Shown: piece by piece, positions 1 to 11,390 of the stretch | Position numbering within the stretch: the first letter of the stretch is position 1 | Layout of the letters: every line of letters starts with the position of its first letter | Assembly (NCBI GenBank): GCA_015680685.1 | Contig: MNCI01014583.1 | Location: 4,374 to 35,820, forward strand | Length of the DNA: 31,447 nt | Reading direction: 5' to 3' | From: Gnetum montanum | Lineage: Eukaryota > Streptophyta > Gnetopsida > Gnetales > Gnetaceae | Notes under the pieces: generated by a model | Seen by the model: the letters and a program-made list of their open reading frames with translations, nothing else | Database searches by the model: none | What the model was told of the DNA's origin: nothing | Position numbers and translations under genes: made by a program

Positions 1-604
1 TTGTCTTCCCAAGCTTACCTGTATAGCGTGATTGTATGGTTAAGTAAACTTGAGGTATATGATTTTTATATATTTTTATGTTTTATGTCCTAGTGCTACA
101 AAGGGAGAAGTGAACTAATTAAGTAACCAATTAAATTTAACTAATCGACTATGCTCTAACTAGTCCTAACACTAGCATCCGTTCCCACTTGCTGTACATA
201 TCCTAAACTAGTGCAACACTACTAGGATTACTAAACGCTAATCGTTGTTAGGTTACCAAGTGTTCCACGCATGCTCGAAGTGGTCGTACTGAGTGTGGTT
301 ACTTGGGGGAGTTAACAAGGAGAGAGAGAGAACATTAATTAACTAAGGAAAGCATTAAATAATTGTAAATAACATTAAATAAGCAATTCTGAATACTGCA
401 AGGTTTATCACAAAGTTCATTTTTATTTCTGGCCACAAGGTATGCTTAGGTACACAATGCTCAAATAAATATTCATTTGCTTTATGACTCCTACTGTGGG
501 CACTCAGAAATAATTCTAACTCTGAGAAGGGAAAAAAGCAAGAGTTTAGGTAAGGGACTAAGACTAATTAACCAACTATTGCCAAACCAAGTGCACCCAC
601 CTCT

Positions 605-612
605 TATTTATA
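605..612 (-). promoter_or_regulatory. TATA box of element E LTR
   Basis: TATAAATA followed by AG on the minus strand, about 97 bases inside the inferred LTR start, which is a usual place for a plant LTR promoter. Motif only. Confidence 0.35.
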
Positions 613-630
613 GGTGACAAGACAGGCCCC

Positions 631-698
631 GATATCAAATGTCTGATATGGCTTGGAAGGCTCTGATATCACGTACCCGATATCGCAGCCCTGATATC
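631..698. repeat. Cluster of palindromic GATATC sites
   Basis: GATATC occurs at 631, 665, 679 and 693 and the near match GATATG at 645, so spacings are 14, 20, 14 and 14 bases. The cluster sits just upstream of the inferred LTR TATA box. It could be a short promoter-proximal tandem repeat of a dyad-symmetric protein site; function unknown. Confidence 0.6.
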
Positions 699-709
699 AT
701 GGCTCATCA

Positions 710-720
710 TACCCCCACGA
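710..720 (-). other. Polypurine tract of element E
   Basis: On the minus strand CGTGGGGGTA abuts the TG of the LTR, as the plus-strand primer of an LTR retrotransposon should. Just upstream the sequence reads GAACTCGAGGATGAG, resembling the tail of many plant Gypsy polyproteins, but I could not confirm a reading frame. Confidence 0.4.
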
Positions 721-2575
721 CTAAATGAAAACTCATCCTCGAGTTCCTTACAAAATATTGGAAATGTATGAGATTATTAACTGAATGAGAACTAACAGCG
801 ATAGGGAATAATAGACTCGAAGTGCCCGATGAACGAATCGACAAACATATTACAACATTGGTGTTCACACCCTTTGTGGTGAACACTGTACATAGATGAC
901 ATCTAGACCCTCATCTGACAACTTGAAGAGAAAAAGAGAGAGAAAAGAAAATGAGGCACATTGCTACCGATGTTAGAAATGTGCACTCTGTTGTTCATCC
1001 ATAGCCACATGACCAAACTTGTTCCTTGCATAAACGCTCCAGCTCCAGTCCATCTCAAGTGCTTTCTCCTATCCCAATCCATTGTTCATGTAATCGCCAT
1101 TTGTACACACAACATATCACAAATTAGCAAGGATAGATAAGCCATAATGTAGTTGATACCTTACCTCGATATAAGTGCATTGGATGGGTTGTGGGTATGG
1201 CAAATACTGGGTTAGATATTTTTAACTAATAACTACCCAAGGTGTAGAGGTGAGATAGATGATTGAATGGAAAAATTTGTGATAGGGCCCCCACAACTAA
1301 GAGCAAACCTCTAGTAGCGATAGGGTGGAAAAACTGAAGGAACAATGAAGATGAGGGAAATAACAATGGTGAAGCTAATAAAATGGATGTCATGGATGGG
1401 GATGAAACAAGAAATGGTTGATTGCATAGAATGTTTAAGAGAAAGAACTTAACAATTGCATCAAAAAGGAATGCCAGTGGGTCCTCCCCAAAGCAGGCTC
1501 ATGCCTTTGATGCCTTGACAAACCTACAAACTAAAGAGTCCATAGGATCTTGGAATGACATATAGAAACAAAGGTTAAGAGCTTACCCACAAGAGTTTAT
1601 CGAAAACTAACAATGCGTCAACCAAGACATAGACTAATCATAAAACTAGCAATGAGGTGGAATATGGAAAGAAATATGGAAGGGGAGGAGGAAATGGAAT
1701 GAAATCCCAAGAGCAAGGTTGTGTAAAGTCCCTTGTGTATTATGTGGTTAAGGTGACTGAATAAAAATCATCCCAAGTCTAGACTCACCAACCACATCTA
1801 GTGACCTCGCATTAATACATTTGACCAACCCATCCTCATGAAGCAACAAGAATGCATCCATCAAGTCACCACCATTCCAAGGAGAGAAAGATAGGAAAGC
1901 AAGAAGCGAGAAAGGGCTTTAGGTAGAGGGAACCTCTAGGCATGGGTAACATGTCTTTCTAGTGCCATAACCATTGTTTTCAGCCCATGTTTCTTTATTA
2001 TGTCTAAGGGGTGTGCTTTGAATTCCCACTATTTTTTTTTTTACGTGAGAACCACACCATGCAAAGACATGTTTAGATTCATTCAGCTTTCTAATATTTT
2101 GTCAATAGAAAAATGGCAGAAAACCCATGAAAAGCATCCAAGTACCCAAGAGAATAGCTAGCACAAGTGCGTCAAATCCCCTTTAAGTCACACCCTTTTC
2201 AACCATTGAATCCTTCCTTGGTTTGAAGAATACCAAGTCACCAATTCATTAATAAGTTTATTTAGAAAAAGGGACAATACAGTTCCAAAGCCAAAGGAGA
2301 CCATAACGTTGAATGGATGAATGGACGACATGGACTCATTGCCTGTTTTATCAAAAAAAACCATATATTAGGATCAACATTGAAGATCAAAGGTAAAAAC
2401 CAAACATTAGCAATCAACATTATTATAGTCCAACCCACCATCACGAGCACTTATTATATGACGAATGAAAGTAAATCAAACAAAGAAATAGTAAGAATGT
2501 GAATGATGGTGTAAAATAAAAATAAGTAAAATTAAAAAGATGTGTAAAAAAAACAAAAATAGCTGAGGGCTTAGA
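721..2575 (-). other. Post-integrase region of element E, no readable gene
   Basis: About 1.85 kb separate the end of the integrase from the polypurine tract. Athila elements often hold an env-like or non-coding region here. I see only scattered stops, AT-rich sequence and a T-run near 2031-2042; no frame longer than about 80 codons looks coding. Confidence 0.4.
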
Positions 2576-2579
2576 ATGA

Positions 2580-3544
2580 TCAGCATTGGTGGCTATCTCC
2601 CCCATGACTGAGTTGGAAGGAGAATATCCAAAATAGCAAATAGGGTTGTCCACCAACAGAGATAATATGGATACTAGCTGTTCTAGGCTCATGGAAAGGT
2701 TTGGTTTGTTGGATGTTGACCAACAATTTCTTATCTAGGCTCTCAAGTTTGTAAATCATCATGGCTCTTGAAGGAAAATTTGCATGAATAATATCAGGTC
2801 CTTCCCACAGTGTTTGAAATTTAGTGCGTTGTGGCATGTGTATGGGGTTCCAATAAAGAACCTTATCTCCCAGTTGGTACTTAACTTTTCTAATTTTTAG
2901 GTCATGACATCATTTATTAAAAGCCTTATGCAATTCATTAGATGATAGGGCAACTAATCAATTCTCATCTAGTAAGTTAAGGTTCATTAATCATTCTTTT
3001 TGTGCTAGATTAAGGTCAAAGTTGAGATCACACGCCGTAGATAGTGTACAAAGTTCTACTTGAATAGGAAGTGTTGGGAGTTTTCCGTACACTAACTCAT
3101 AGGGAGAGTAGCCTATAGGGAGTTTCCATGTTGAGCGGTATGCCCAAAGAGCATCATTCAGTTTGGTGCTCCAGTCTCGCCTATATTTGCTAATGGTTCT
3201 TGTCAATATTTTCGTAATCTCCCTATTAGTTACTTCGACTTGACCATTCACTTGAGGATGGTATGGTGTAGTCAATTTGTGTTCAACTCCTAAGTGTTGC
3301 ATCAATTTTCAAAAATTTTCACTTCTAAAATGTGCACCGTTGTCAGAAATAAGTGCATGAGGCATACCAAACCTATTAACGATTTGTTGTTGGACAAATC
3401 GTACAGTGGTCGACTATGTACAATTTGTAACAGCAATTACTTCTGCCCATTATGTGAAATAGTCAATGGCAACAACAATGTAGGCCTTTCCATTGGACAT
3501 TGGTGTAATAAGCCCCATAAAATCAATTCCCCATATGTTGAAGG
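2580..3544 (-). pseudogene. Athila-like Ty3/Gypsy integrase, 5' truncated and decayed
   Basis: Integrase core and C-terminal domain of an LTR retrotransposon, which inserts element cDNA into the genome. Minus-strand reading begins PFNIWGIDFMG; the first catalytic Asp codon is at 3524-3522, the second (ISDNGAHF) at 3344-3342 and the Glu (NGQVEVTNRE) at 3236-3234. The last two are 36 codons apart, the canonical D(35)E spacing, so the triad survives. Then come ALWAYRSTWKLPIGYSP and LPIQVE, typical of the Athila/Tat group, and from 2837 a C-terminal module (GDKVLYWNP, LWEGP, TKPF). Stops interrupt it after DYFT, after NCT, after ENF and near 2990. Everything upstream (zinc finger, RNase H, reverse transcriptase) is missing because the LTR of element A starts at 3545 inside an integrase codon. 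Athila is favoured over Tat by TNREITKIL and DWSTKLNDALWAYR. Confidence 0.8.
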
Positions 3545-4125
3545 TGAAACACCATCAATTTTGGACTCTTATGACTCAACATAAGATTTGTTCAAGCATT
3601 AAGACCTAGGTGAAATTTCTCCAAGTGTGGTGTCACAATGGGCCACATAGATTGCATGGCACCCCAAAAGTCCAAATGCTTGCAAAGTTTTTTTTGAGTC
3701 TATCTGCTACACCCCTCAGCATAGTCAGCGTAGCATCCATGTCCATGGCCAATTTTCACCAAAAGGACACCAAGGGTGGGCTAAACAATTCGGCAAATTT
3801 TCTATCTTCTGGGCCATCCCAGTTGCTAGTCCACCCAAGCGCCAAGCTAGGAGCAATCAAAAGTGTTCAGGATGCACAAAACAATTTAGCAAATTTTCTA
3901 TTTTCAACCTACTATGATTTACTATGCTGCATAGTGTAGAAAGCATAGTAAGCCATGCAGGACGAAAATTTTTTAAGTGTTGAACCAGACATAGAAAGTG
4001 TATTTGGGTAATTTTTTTGACTTCCAAGGATGCCTGTCCTACTGCATCCTTGAAGTGTGATCAGCGTGTCATGGAAAAGCATGGTATATTTCACAAAATG
4101 TATGCAAATCTTGGTGCTACGCTAT

Positions 4126-4145
4126 GCTACGCTACACAGCGTAGC
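4126..4145. repeat. Perfect 8-bp hairpin in LTR A
   Basis: GCTACGCT (4126-4133), loop ACAC, AGCGTAGC (4138-4145). It is one of many TACGC/GCGTA inverted motifs in this LTR (others near 4299-4345 and 4735-4775) and in the element C LTR. Confidence 0.75.
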
Positions 4146-4847
4146 AAGGTGATAGCTCTAATAAGTGTTCCAAAAATAGAACGAGAAGGCATCAAGCTAT
4201 GCTAACATGGAAGATGCATTTTGATCGCTGTTGAAATTGCTTGTCTCACAAGATCTTAGAGTGGCATCTTCGATTTTGGCAAAATTCCTTCAAAAATGGG
4301 TGTTACACTGTGCTACGATGTGCAACGTAGCATAGCATAGCATGCCAAAAGTGCAAGTTTTTTAAGTGTCTACACTACGCTTTGCCATGCTGAGCAGCAT
4401 AAGCAGTGTGACACTTGGAAAGGTACCTCTGAATGCCTTCAAAAGCTTCTAGAATTTGGCATGGACCTTCATTCCTACTCCAACGACTCTCTGGCAACCA
4501 AGATCAGCAGTTTTCTTTGTTTTTTTTAAACCCCTTGTTGATCCCCAAAGTTGTCCCTACACTTGACCCTACTCAAAAGAGAAGGGAAGATGTAGTCCTA
4601 GAGTGTAGGCTCCAATTTGCATTTGTTCTAGGCACTCTTGTAACAATGTGGCAGTCCTTCAGATTTTGGCACATGCAATCTAGGCAATATGGTCACAGTT
4701 TGGTAGATTTTTGGTTCCTGTTCTTGTCCTATCTAGCGTAGCACCATACTTTGGGCATAGCACATTAGCGTAACACATTCACATTTGTGCTACGTGGGAC
4801 CTAGGACAGGTGGCATTCAAACCATGTCTCTCCCCCAACCCTAGCTT

Positions 4848-4855
4848 TATAAATA
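4848..4855 (+). promoter_or_regulatory. TATA box of LTR A
   Basis: TATAAATA preceded by AACCCTAGCT and followed about 30 bases later by AAGGGTTGGC. The same arrangement recurs in the element C LTR at 30295-30302, which supports a shared promoter. Confidence 0.6.
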
Positions 4856-5526
4856 CCTTGGTAAATGACATTCTAAGGGTTGGCTTTTGCAGTTGCCTTC
4901 AGCAGAAGATTGGCGAGTAGAAAGTTGCTAAGTAGCAAATCTCAACATTAGTCTTCCAAATACTCATTCCACTCCTATGCCTGAACATGACACCTACCTA
5001 TGCATAGCATAGCAACTCCCAGACTAGTAAGCATCAACTTCTCCATGCCTGTCAACACCATGTCTACAACACTTCAGAGAGTGTGACCATATTACCCTGT
5101 TGCCCAACTGTTTCTTTCTACGCTACACACCAATTGTACACATCATTCAATCAAAAGCCATGTTCCCCAATCTTGGGGTGGTGCATTTCTTGACTTGCAC
5201 TCTCATTTCATTCTTTTTTTTACAACATTTTAAACTATTAGCATATTTATTTCTTTGTATTGTCATATGCACCTACACTCATAGTCTCTTACTATTATGC
5301 ATATTGCACTCCTATTTGTTCCGAGCTCTTATATGTGACACTTAAAAATCATTATCTATGAATGGTTATTTGACACCATGTAAGTCCCTAATTAATCGAC
5401 TAGATCACTTAGGGCACTCCATTTTCATTTTCTCCAACATTGCCCTCTCGCAGACTTGGGGTTAGGCTATGTGCCTGACAACCTCTTGGTATTCCAGCCA
5501 CCAACATTTTCAGACACTACAGTTTT

Positions 5527-5543
5527 TGGCACTAGAAGGAGGG
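5527..5543 (+). other. Primer binding site of element A
   Basis: TGGCACTAGAAGGAGGG begins with TGG, the complement of a tRNA CCA end, and lies 5 bases after the LTR end. Element B has TGACGCTAGAAGGAGGG at the equivalent place, 15 of 17 bases identical, which fixes both LTR ends. The tRNA was not identified. Confidence 0.7.
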
Positions 5544-6442
5544 CCTGAACCTCCATGTCCCTTCTATGTGTGATAGGTAGTCCCACATGCCTTTTGTACC
5601 TCCTTGCAAATGTAAATGTAACACCCCTGTGGACCTGCTACGGTAGTAGCTAGATTATAGGCCAACGTAGGGGTTGTTTTCATTTTGGTTGGTATAGTCG
5701 AGTCCCAATTGATAGTTCCCCTGGAACCCTGTAGGACAAAGAGCCCAAAATGTTGTATTGTGTCAAACTCTCTGTGTAACACATGTAGTTTAACACGTAT
5801 AACATAGCAAGTGTAGCATAACAACCCTATCAGTGTGATAGTCCCATCTAGCATAGTTAGCATAGTAGTGTAAACCACTACTTTTTCAATGTTTTCAAAC
5901 TTTGTCATTTCTGGTTCGCTTTCTGTGTAGCTCACTTGTTTCTCTATTTCTTACATCCTTTGACATAGTAAAGAAATGAATCCACCCAGCACCTTAGTCA
6001 CCACCTTGAGCCTGGGGATGGCCCATTGCTCGTAACATGCGATGGACCCTGAGCAACCACCTAGCCTAGTGTAGATACCACGACAATTTCTTCGACTACA
6101 ACATTAATTGCCTGAATGTACGACTCATGATGAAGAGTGATATAACTTTTTATGTGTAAGGATCCAAGCGGGTCTCCTACTAGACCGTTAGGAATACAAA
6201 GAAAAGTGTAACTTTGAAATTATTCACCGAAATGGGAGGGAGTTCCTTCCTACTCCTAGGGCCATCATACCACTTACTAAAATGTTTCAATTGATATTGA
6301 ATCAACATATTTGACTGAGTGCATCAAAAGAGCGAGATGCAGCATCTCACTAGAGGAACCCCTTCATGATGGGTAAGAGGAATTTGAGTCCCATTCTAAA
6401 AGTGGTGGCCTGCTTTATCCAAAAACTTCACAAACCACTCCT
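5544..6442 (+). other. Leader of element A between primer site and gag
   Basis: About 900 bases with no recognisable coding frame. A perfect inverted repeat GAGATGC-A-GCATCTC lies at about 6332-6346. It lacks the 16-bp tandem repeat that fills the equivalent leader of element B. A 123-codon frame on the opposite strand (5564-5935) has no family features. Confidence 0.5.
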
Positions 6443-8464
6443 ATGTTATATCCACACCAATTACAGTCTTCTGCCTCTTTGTCAACAACAACACTTTTAC
6501 AGCCCAAACCTTCCTTGGTCATAGGAAGTCATCAAATGTTGTCAACTCAACAACATGCAAGGCCTTCTCTTTCCTTTCCCTTTAATATTCCTTCACAGTT
6601 CGTACAGTTTTCTCAACCTATGATGTCTATGTTACCATATGTACATACCATGTCTATGACACAACCACAAATGGGCCTTACTTCCATTATCTCCTCTACG
6701 TTGATTCCACTGCCAGCAATAGTCCCAACCTCAATTGCATGGTGGACATCAACGTCGTTCCCCACTATCCAACTATCACAGACATCACAGTATGTGCAGC
6801 CCCAAGCATATCAAGCTTCGCACATGGCACAACCAACCACAGGTTTATGGGTTGCTTCAGCAACTGAGCAAGTGACCATTTCCATGACACCAAAAATGGT
6901 TGTTGCTTTGACAGCACCACCCACAGGATTGTGGGCTACTCAAACAACCCCACTAGTGGGAACTGCTCTAATAGCTCCCCCACTAGGACTCGCAGTTCCA
7001 CCAATGACACCACCCATGATGACCGCCCTAGCAATGCCATCGGCAATTCAACTTATGCAACCTGCTATAATGTCCACGGGTCTGGACCAAGCCTTCCAGC
7101 TTATTCAGACCCACACTGATGAAGTCAAGTGGCTTAAAGCCGCTAGTTCTAAAATAGTCCCAGTCATGAACTTTTATCATGATGATCCAATTAGCCCAGT
7201 TGTTCCTTCACTTACATTGCCTCCTGTGGTACAACTCCCCCAGTTCACAAAATACAAGGAAGAGGGCAATCCAAATGCCCATCTTGTTACTTTTAGATCT
7301 GAGTCCTTGTTATTACAATCATGGTCACATGCAATTATTCATGTTTTTGCCATGTCATTGACTAGTAAGGCTTTGGATTAGTATCACGTGCTTCCTCGCA
7401 CGTCATTTTCAACATTAGAAGAATTATTGAGCCAATTTGTGACTCACTTCAAGAATAACTTGAAGCTGGAAGTTACCTTAGATCAATTTATGGACATTAA
7501 GCAAGAACCATTAGAACCTATTCAAAAATTTATACAACATTGGAGTGCTGCTTTGAATGAAATTCATGAGCCAATCGCCGAATCGCATTTGCTTGCTATT
7601 TTTAAAGGTGTTGTAAATGATTTCATCAAATCTAAGTTATATTACTTAGCGCCACATTCTCTTAGCTATGCTTTCACGCAAACAAAAAGTATACAAGATG
7701 TAGCAGAAGTGAGTAAAGACCCAACTTACGTAACTTACAAAAATGCGTACGCAAAGAAAGAGAAAGAAAAGGGAAAGGCCACTATGGCTACTATGGCTAA
7801 TGAAGCTAAGCCTAACAACAAACAGCCTACAAAAGTACCTAAAACCACAACCACTACTATCAAAGCACCAAGCTCTAGCAACACAGGGGTTAGCCAACCT
7901 ACAACATTGATGACCATGACACAAGCTACATCGAGGCTAAATTTTGAGTGTAAGGACTGCTCTAAATACACTTCATTGCCAATTAAGCTATCAAAGCTGT
8001 TGGACTAACTGTTGAATGTTGGATGCATTCAATTTAAGCAAATGTCAGCAGAGGCCCATAAGCGACATGAGAGGTATTGTGAAATCCTCTGTGACCCCTC
8101 TATAGCCATGCCTAATGAGTCTCTTGTGCCTAAAAATTTTAGGCTCGAACAATTCTGTAACTACCACCAATTGTGTGATCATGATACCGACTATTACCTA
8201 GCATTAAAAGATGGCATTCAACGCATGATTGATCAAGGTAAGCTGGTTCTTGATGAAACTAGTCCTATCTGGCCAGAAAACCAATCAATGAATGTCTACA
8301 AAGGCCCATTGAAAGCTAGTAATACAAGCTACACCATTAATTTCATTAGTGTTACTGATAGTATAGAGTCTACACATAAGCCATCTGTCATCCATTCACC
8401 TTCTCAAGGTACTACAATTTTAGTGACACCTAGACCACAGCCTCCTTTTATTATTAAAAGGTAG
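6443..8464 (+). pseudogene. gag of element A (Tat-like), stop-interrupted
   Basis: Gag forms the particle that packages retrotransposon RNA. One reading frame runs the whole length. Roughly residues 1-230 are Pro/Thr/Gln/Met rich and low complexity. The core follows: LPQFTKYKEEGNPNAHL, HVFAMSLTSKALD, then after a TAG at 7379-7381 VLPRTSFSTLEELLSQF, then QPLEPIQKF-like and WSAALNEIHEP, typical of plant Gypsy gag. A Lys-rich segment (7745-7830) follows. A second stop is at 8006-8008. Next comes a knuckle-like motif at about 8157-8200, CNYHQLCDHDTDYY, in which the last metal ligand, usually Cys, is Tyr. The Met at 6443 is the first of the open frame, but the true start is uncertain. Element B has a homologous gag on the other strand. 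Confidence 0.75.
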
Positions 8465-9789
8465 CCACAGGAGCCTGATGCCCCCTTTGTGACTAAAGAC
8501 CCTCAACATGCTATTCCAACAATGCAAATGCCTTTTGTTATAAGGGCACCAAAGCATACAAACTCACCACTTTCCCAAAGTCCGGTGATTGGAACTACGT
8601 CACAACCTCCTCGCTTAAGAAAATGTGACAAGCGCCTAGTGGATAAAATGACTAGAGAACGTACTGCGCTAGGCCCCCCTAAGCCCATCCCTTTATCAGC
8701 GATTCCCATGGCCTCATAATTTAAAGATAAAATAGAAATGCATGCACAACGAGCAACTATTGAGGCTCAAGAGCCTACTGCTCAACCAAAAGCCAAACCC
8801 CCTTCTTTTCAAGGAATTCGTCTCTTAGGGTACATGGAGGAAGTAAAAACTACAAAACTATCGGGCATTAGGCAAGAATTTCTAAACACCCTTACACAAG
8901 TTAAACAAGCTCAAAAAGAAAAAAATACAACATTAAGCTTGTACGATTTAATAATGAACTCCGTAGCACACCGTGAAGCCTTGACTTGTGTATTAGCATC
9001 GATACCTATTAAAGAAGATATGCTTGCAGAGGAAACAGCCATTCATGCTATTATGCTTCCATCTATGGCTAAAGAAACATAGGAAACTCACTTGATTTTT
9101 CATGACAAAGCTATTAAAGCTAATTTCGAAAAGGTTCAGGTAACCACTGCCCCTATGTTCATAATAATTCAAGTAGGTCAATATAAGATTCATAGGATGC
9201 ACATTGATGACATAGCCGCAACCAATGTGATCTTGTTCCCTATTGTTGACAAGCTGGGCCTAGTAGACCAAATCAAGCCCATAACAACTTCTTGTCTAAA
9301 GTCCTTCAATGGGACATGAGTTGTGATCAAGGGGACCGTCACTATCAACTTTGTAGCAGGGGATCATTTCCCCACTAGTGCAGAATTCATTATGGTAGAA
9401 GAGATGCCTAGGTTTAGTTTGATCTTGGGAAGATCTTGGTTAGCCTAGCTAAGGATCATCTCTTCACCAATACATTAAGAAATCCATCTACCTTATGCAA
9501 GTAGAGAAGTGGTGATCTTCAATGATGATGTAACCCATTAAGCTATAAACAACATAAACACAGAGCAAGGTCGAAAATAGAAATTTCTAAGGGTGTGTTA
9601 CCTGTCCAAGTCAAAATCCAATGTTGCCCCACAAATAAGCCCAAAAAAACTGATGAGCCGCACAAACAAACTATATGGGTAGAGCTACCTTTCTTAAAAG
9701 TTGACAATAACTTAGAGGAATATCATTTTAAGTCCTCCAGGCCATATGCCTTGCCTAACCCATGTTAGGTTAGGAAACAGTTACACAAT
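8465..9789 (+). pseudogene. Protease region of element A, continuous with gag
   Basis: It continues the gag frame without a frameshift through stops at about 8463, 8717, 9080, 9317, 9447 and later. The first 600 bases are a linker without a recognised domain. From 9092 the order is that of a retroviral-type aspartic protease: a strand-rich lead (APMFIIIQVGQY), HIDDIAATNVI in the active-site position with Asp codon 9206-9208 but no D-S/T-G triplet, LKSFNGT, and FSLILGRSWLA at about 9415-9450, matching the usual ILGR-W motif. The active site and the stops show it is dead. Reverse transcriptase should follow, but the frame fades after about 9770 and a tandem array begins at 9898. Confidence 0.68.
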
Positions 9790-9897
9790 TAGGGCATGGC
9801 CCTACTTTACTTTTTTCATTCTTTTGTTTTAACACTTTATATTTGTACAGGTTTCAATTTTGCATGGTGTTTACCTTTTGTGTTAGTCAAAGTACCC

Positions 9898-10136
9898 ACA
9901 GCCCGAAATGGCCCTAAACTAGCATCGACCTGAAATGGCCCTAAACTAGCATCAGCCCAGAATGGCCTTAAACTATCGCATGGCTTGCCAAGGCCTAAAA
10001 CTAGCAACCTCCCCTGAGTTTAAACTAACCATGGCTCAAAATGGCCTTAAACTAGCTACAGCCCGAAATGGCCTTAAACTAACTAAGGCCTGAGATAGCC
10101 TTAAACTAACTACGGCCCGAAACAGCCTTAAACTAT
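9898..10136 (+). repeat. Hairpin tandem array of element A (GGCC stems)
   Basis: About nine units of 25-29 bp. Typical unit: GGCC or GCC, loop CGAAAT, GGCC, then TTAAACTAGC. Examples: 9901-9912 GCC-CGAAAT-GGC; 9982-9995 GGCT-TGCCAA-GGCC; 10033-10046 GGCT-CAAAAT-GGCC (T-G wobble); 10085-10102 AAGGC..GCCTT. The loop is six bases in nearly every unit. The array lies immediately after the gag-protease frame and reads in the same orientation as element A. Tandem repeats in the 3' untranslated region are known for Tat/Ogre elements. Confidence 0.85.
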
Positions 10137-10309
10137 AACATGGGAACCACAAGGGGCATGATATATCAACCAAAACATTAGGTAAGGGAAATGGAACAAG
10201 CACTTTACTTTTCATCACATAATCCAAAAAATCATGTTCACACTCAGAGTTGCAACATCACCCGATAACAGGGATTATATCTTAAAATCATAAAACACTA
10301 ATGAAGAGG

Positions 10310-10372
10310 CTACGAGTCTTCTCCTATGTCTTTATTTGCTTCCCCACTAGGTCCTTCATCCTCAACTGGATC
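10310..10372 (-). pseudogene. Antisense gene, terminal exon
   Basis: Acceptor GATGTATGCAG precedes a 21-codon open frame, DPVEDEGPSGEANKDIGEDS, ending in TAG. Its acidic, Gly/Ser-rich character matches the preceding exon end. Short, so the call depends on the splice site and position. Confidence 0.35.
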
Positions 10373-10476
10373 CTGCATACATCAAGAGCAAGACCAAAAC
10401 AATAAGCTAATGAGCAAGCGAGGTAATGCATAAAGCTACCATGAAATAAATTGCGATACAGTAAAATTAGGCTAAC

Positions 10477-11302
10477 CTAAGATGGGCCCGCATCCATGTC
10501 TGATGGTATGTTATCAAGACCAGATGCTAAGTGTCGAAAAATTTCTTTCTCACTCAAATTGGCCTACTCTTCTTCTTCCAAATCAATGCCTACTAAAATC
10601 TTTCCTTTTTCCACGGTCATCCATGTGGGTGGCCCTAGAGGAAAGGTAGTAGAGGTGGCCTCTCTAGAAGACATGCTTATCTTCCTCTCGAGAGATTCAC
10701 TGATCACTAGATGCTTTGAGAATTTATCATAGGCCCGAGTAGCATCGATCAAATCAAAAAATAGCTTATGACCATGACATTCTATAGATGCATCCCTGTA
10801 CTTTTGGCGATAAGCGACACGTTCCATCTTATACATGTGTTTGTGATTCTTTTGTGCCTACCCCCATTCATATACCTTGGCACTATAATCTTTCCAATCC
10901 TAATTCTTTTGTGCCAAGAGATCCATATGTAGACATTGTTCAATTACTTCACATGTGGCTTCATTTTTGCCTCGTATGACCAACCAATATCTAGTGTAAT
11001 CAATTACAGCCATACACCAACTACCATCAGAATTCTTCTCATGAGCCATTAGAAATTCATTCCATGATGGAAAATCTTCTAGCTCAGCTATGTGATTCAC
11101 TTTTTTCTTCTCAAACTTTTAAACTTGTTTCCAGAGGTATTTGTTGACACATCTACACTCCCACAGTGATCGTGCCTAGTGTAGCGCACATCTACTTGCC
11201 TCATCATATATGTGACAAGATACCTCTGTTACCTCTAGAGGGAGTTCAAGCACAGCTTCCACTTCAACTACCTGCTTTGCGTCGCATTTGAGCCGTGAAG
11301 TT
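10477..11302 (-). pseudogene. Antisense gene, exon 6
   Basis: After an AG at 11304-11303 one frame reads SRLKCDAKQVVEVEAVLELP, a stop, KKKVNHIAELEDFPSWNEFL, WCMAVIDYTRYWLVIRGKNE, HKLFFDLIDATRAYDKFSKH and an acidic end (VGIDLEEEE) with further stops. All pieces from 11301 to 10480 share one frame. Its entry phase is one base off from exon 5. Domain not recognised. Confidence 0.4.
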
Positions 11303-11390
11303 CTTACACCAACATAGGAAAGTGCTAGTCATGAGACAATAGCAAAAATGGAACAACACGTAAAGAGAAAATGTCATAGCTTAAGTGCAC

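Larger units (their letters stand above)
1..709 (-). mobile_element. Partial 3' LTR of Athila-like element E
   Basis: Read on the minus strand, a G-rich polypurine tract (720-710) is followed directly by TGATGAGCC at 709-701, the TG start expected of an LTR. Downstream lie a GATATC-rich stretch and then TATAAATA at 612-605, the order expected of an LTR promoter. The other LTR end was not found and may lie outside the window. No coding sequence is visible here; a short GA-rich run lies at 319-333. The assignment rests on order (integrase, polypurine tract, TG, TATA) because no second LTR copy is in the window. Confidence 0.45.
3545..5521 (+). mobile_element. 5' LTR of element A
   Basis: It starts TGAAACACCATC, the same start as the LTRs of elements B and C, and ends CACTACA five bases before a primer binding site. 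It carries TATAAATA at 4848-4855. Its last about 140 bases (from GTAAGTCCCT at about 5381, through TTAGGGCAC, to CCAACATTTT) match the end of the element C LTR (30831-30975) in order, as does the block around the TATA box, so the two are related but clearly diverged. The body is full of GCTACGCT / AGCGTAGC motifs. The 5-bp left flank is GAAGG (3540-3544); no matching right copy was found, so the 3' LTR of this insertion is missing or rearranged. ORFs inside it look accidental. Confidence 0.72.

Noticed and set aside
5564-5935. 123-codon minus frame in the leader of element A
   Set aside because: No recognisable features, and composition is like the surrounding non-coding leader.
7646-7971. 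Minus frames opposite gag of element A
   Set aside because: Shadows of the Lys/Thr-rich gag segment on the other strand.
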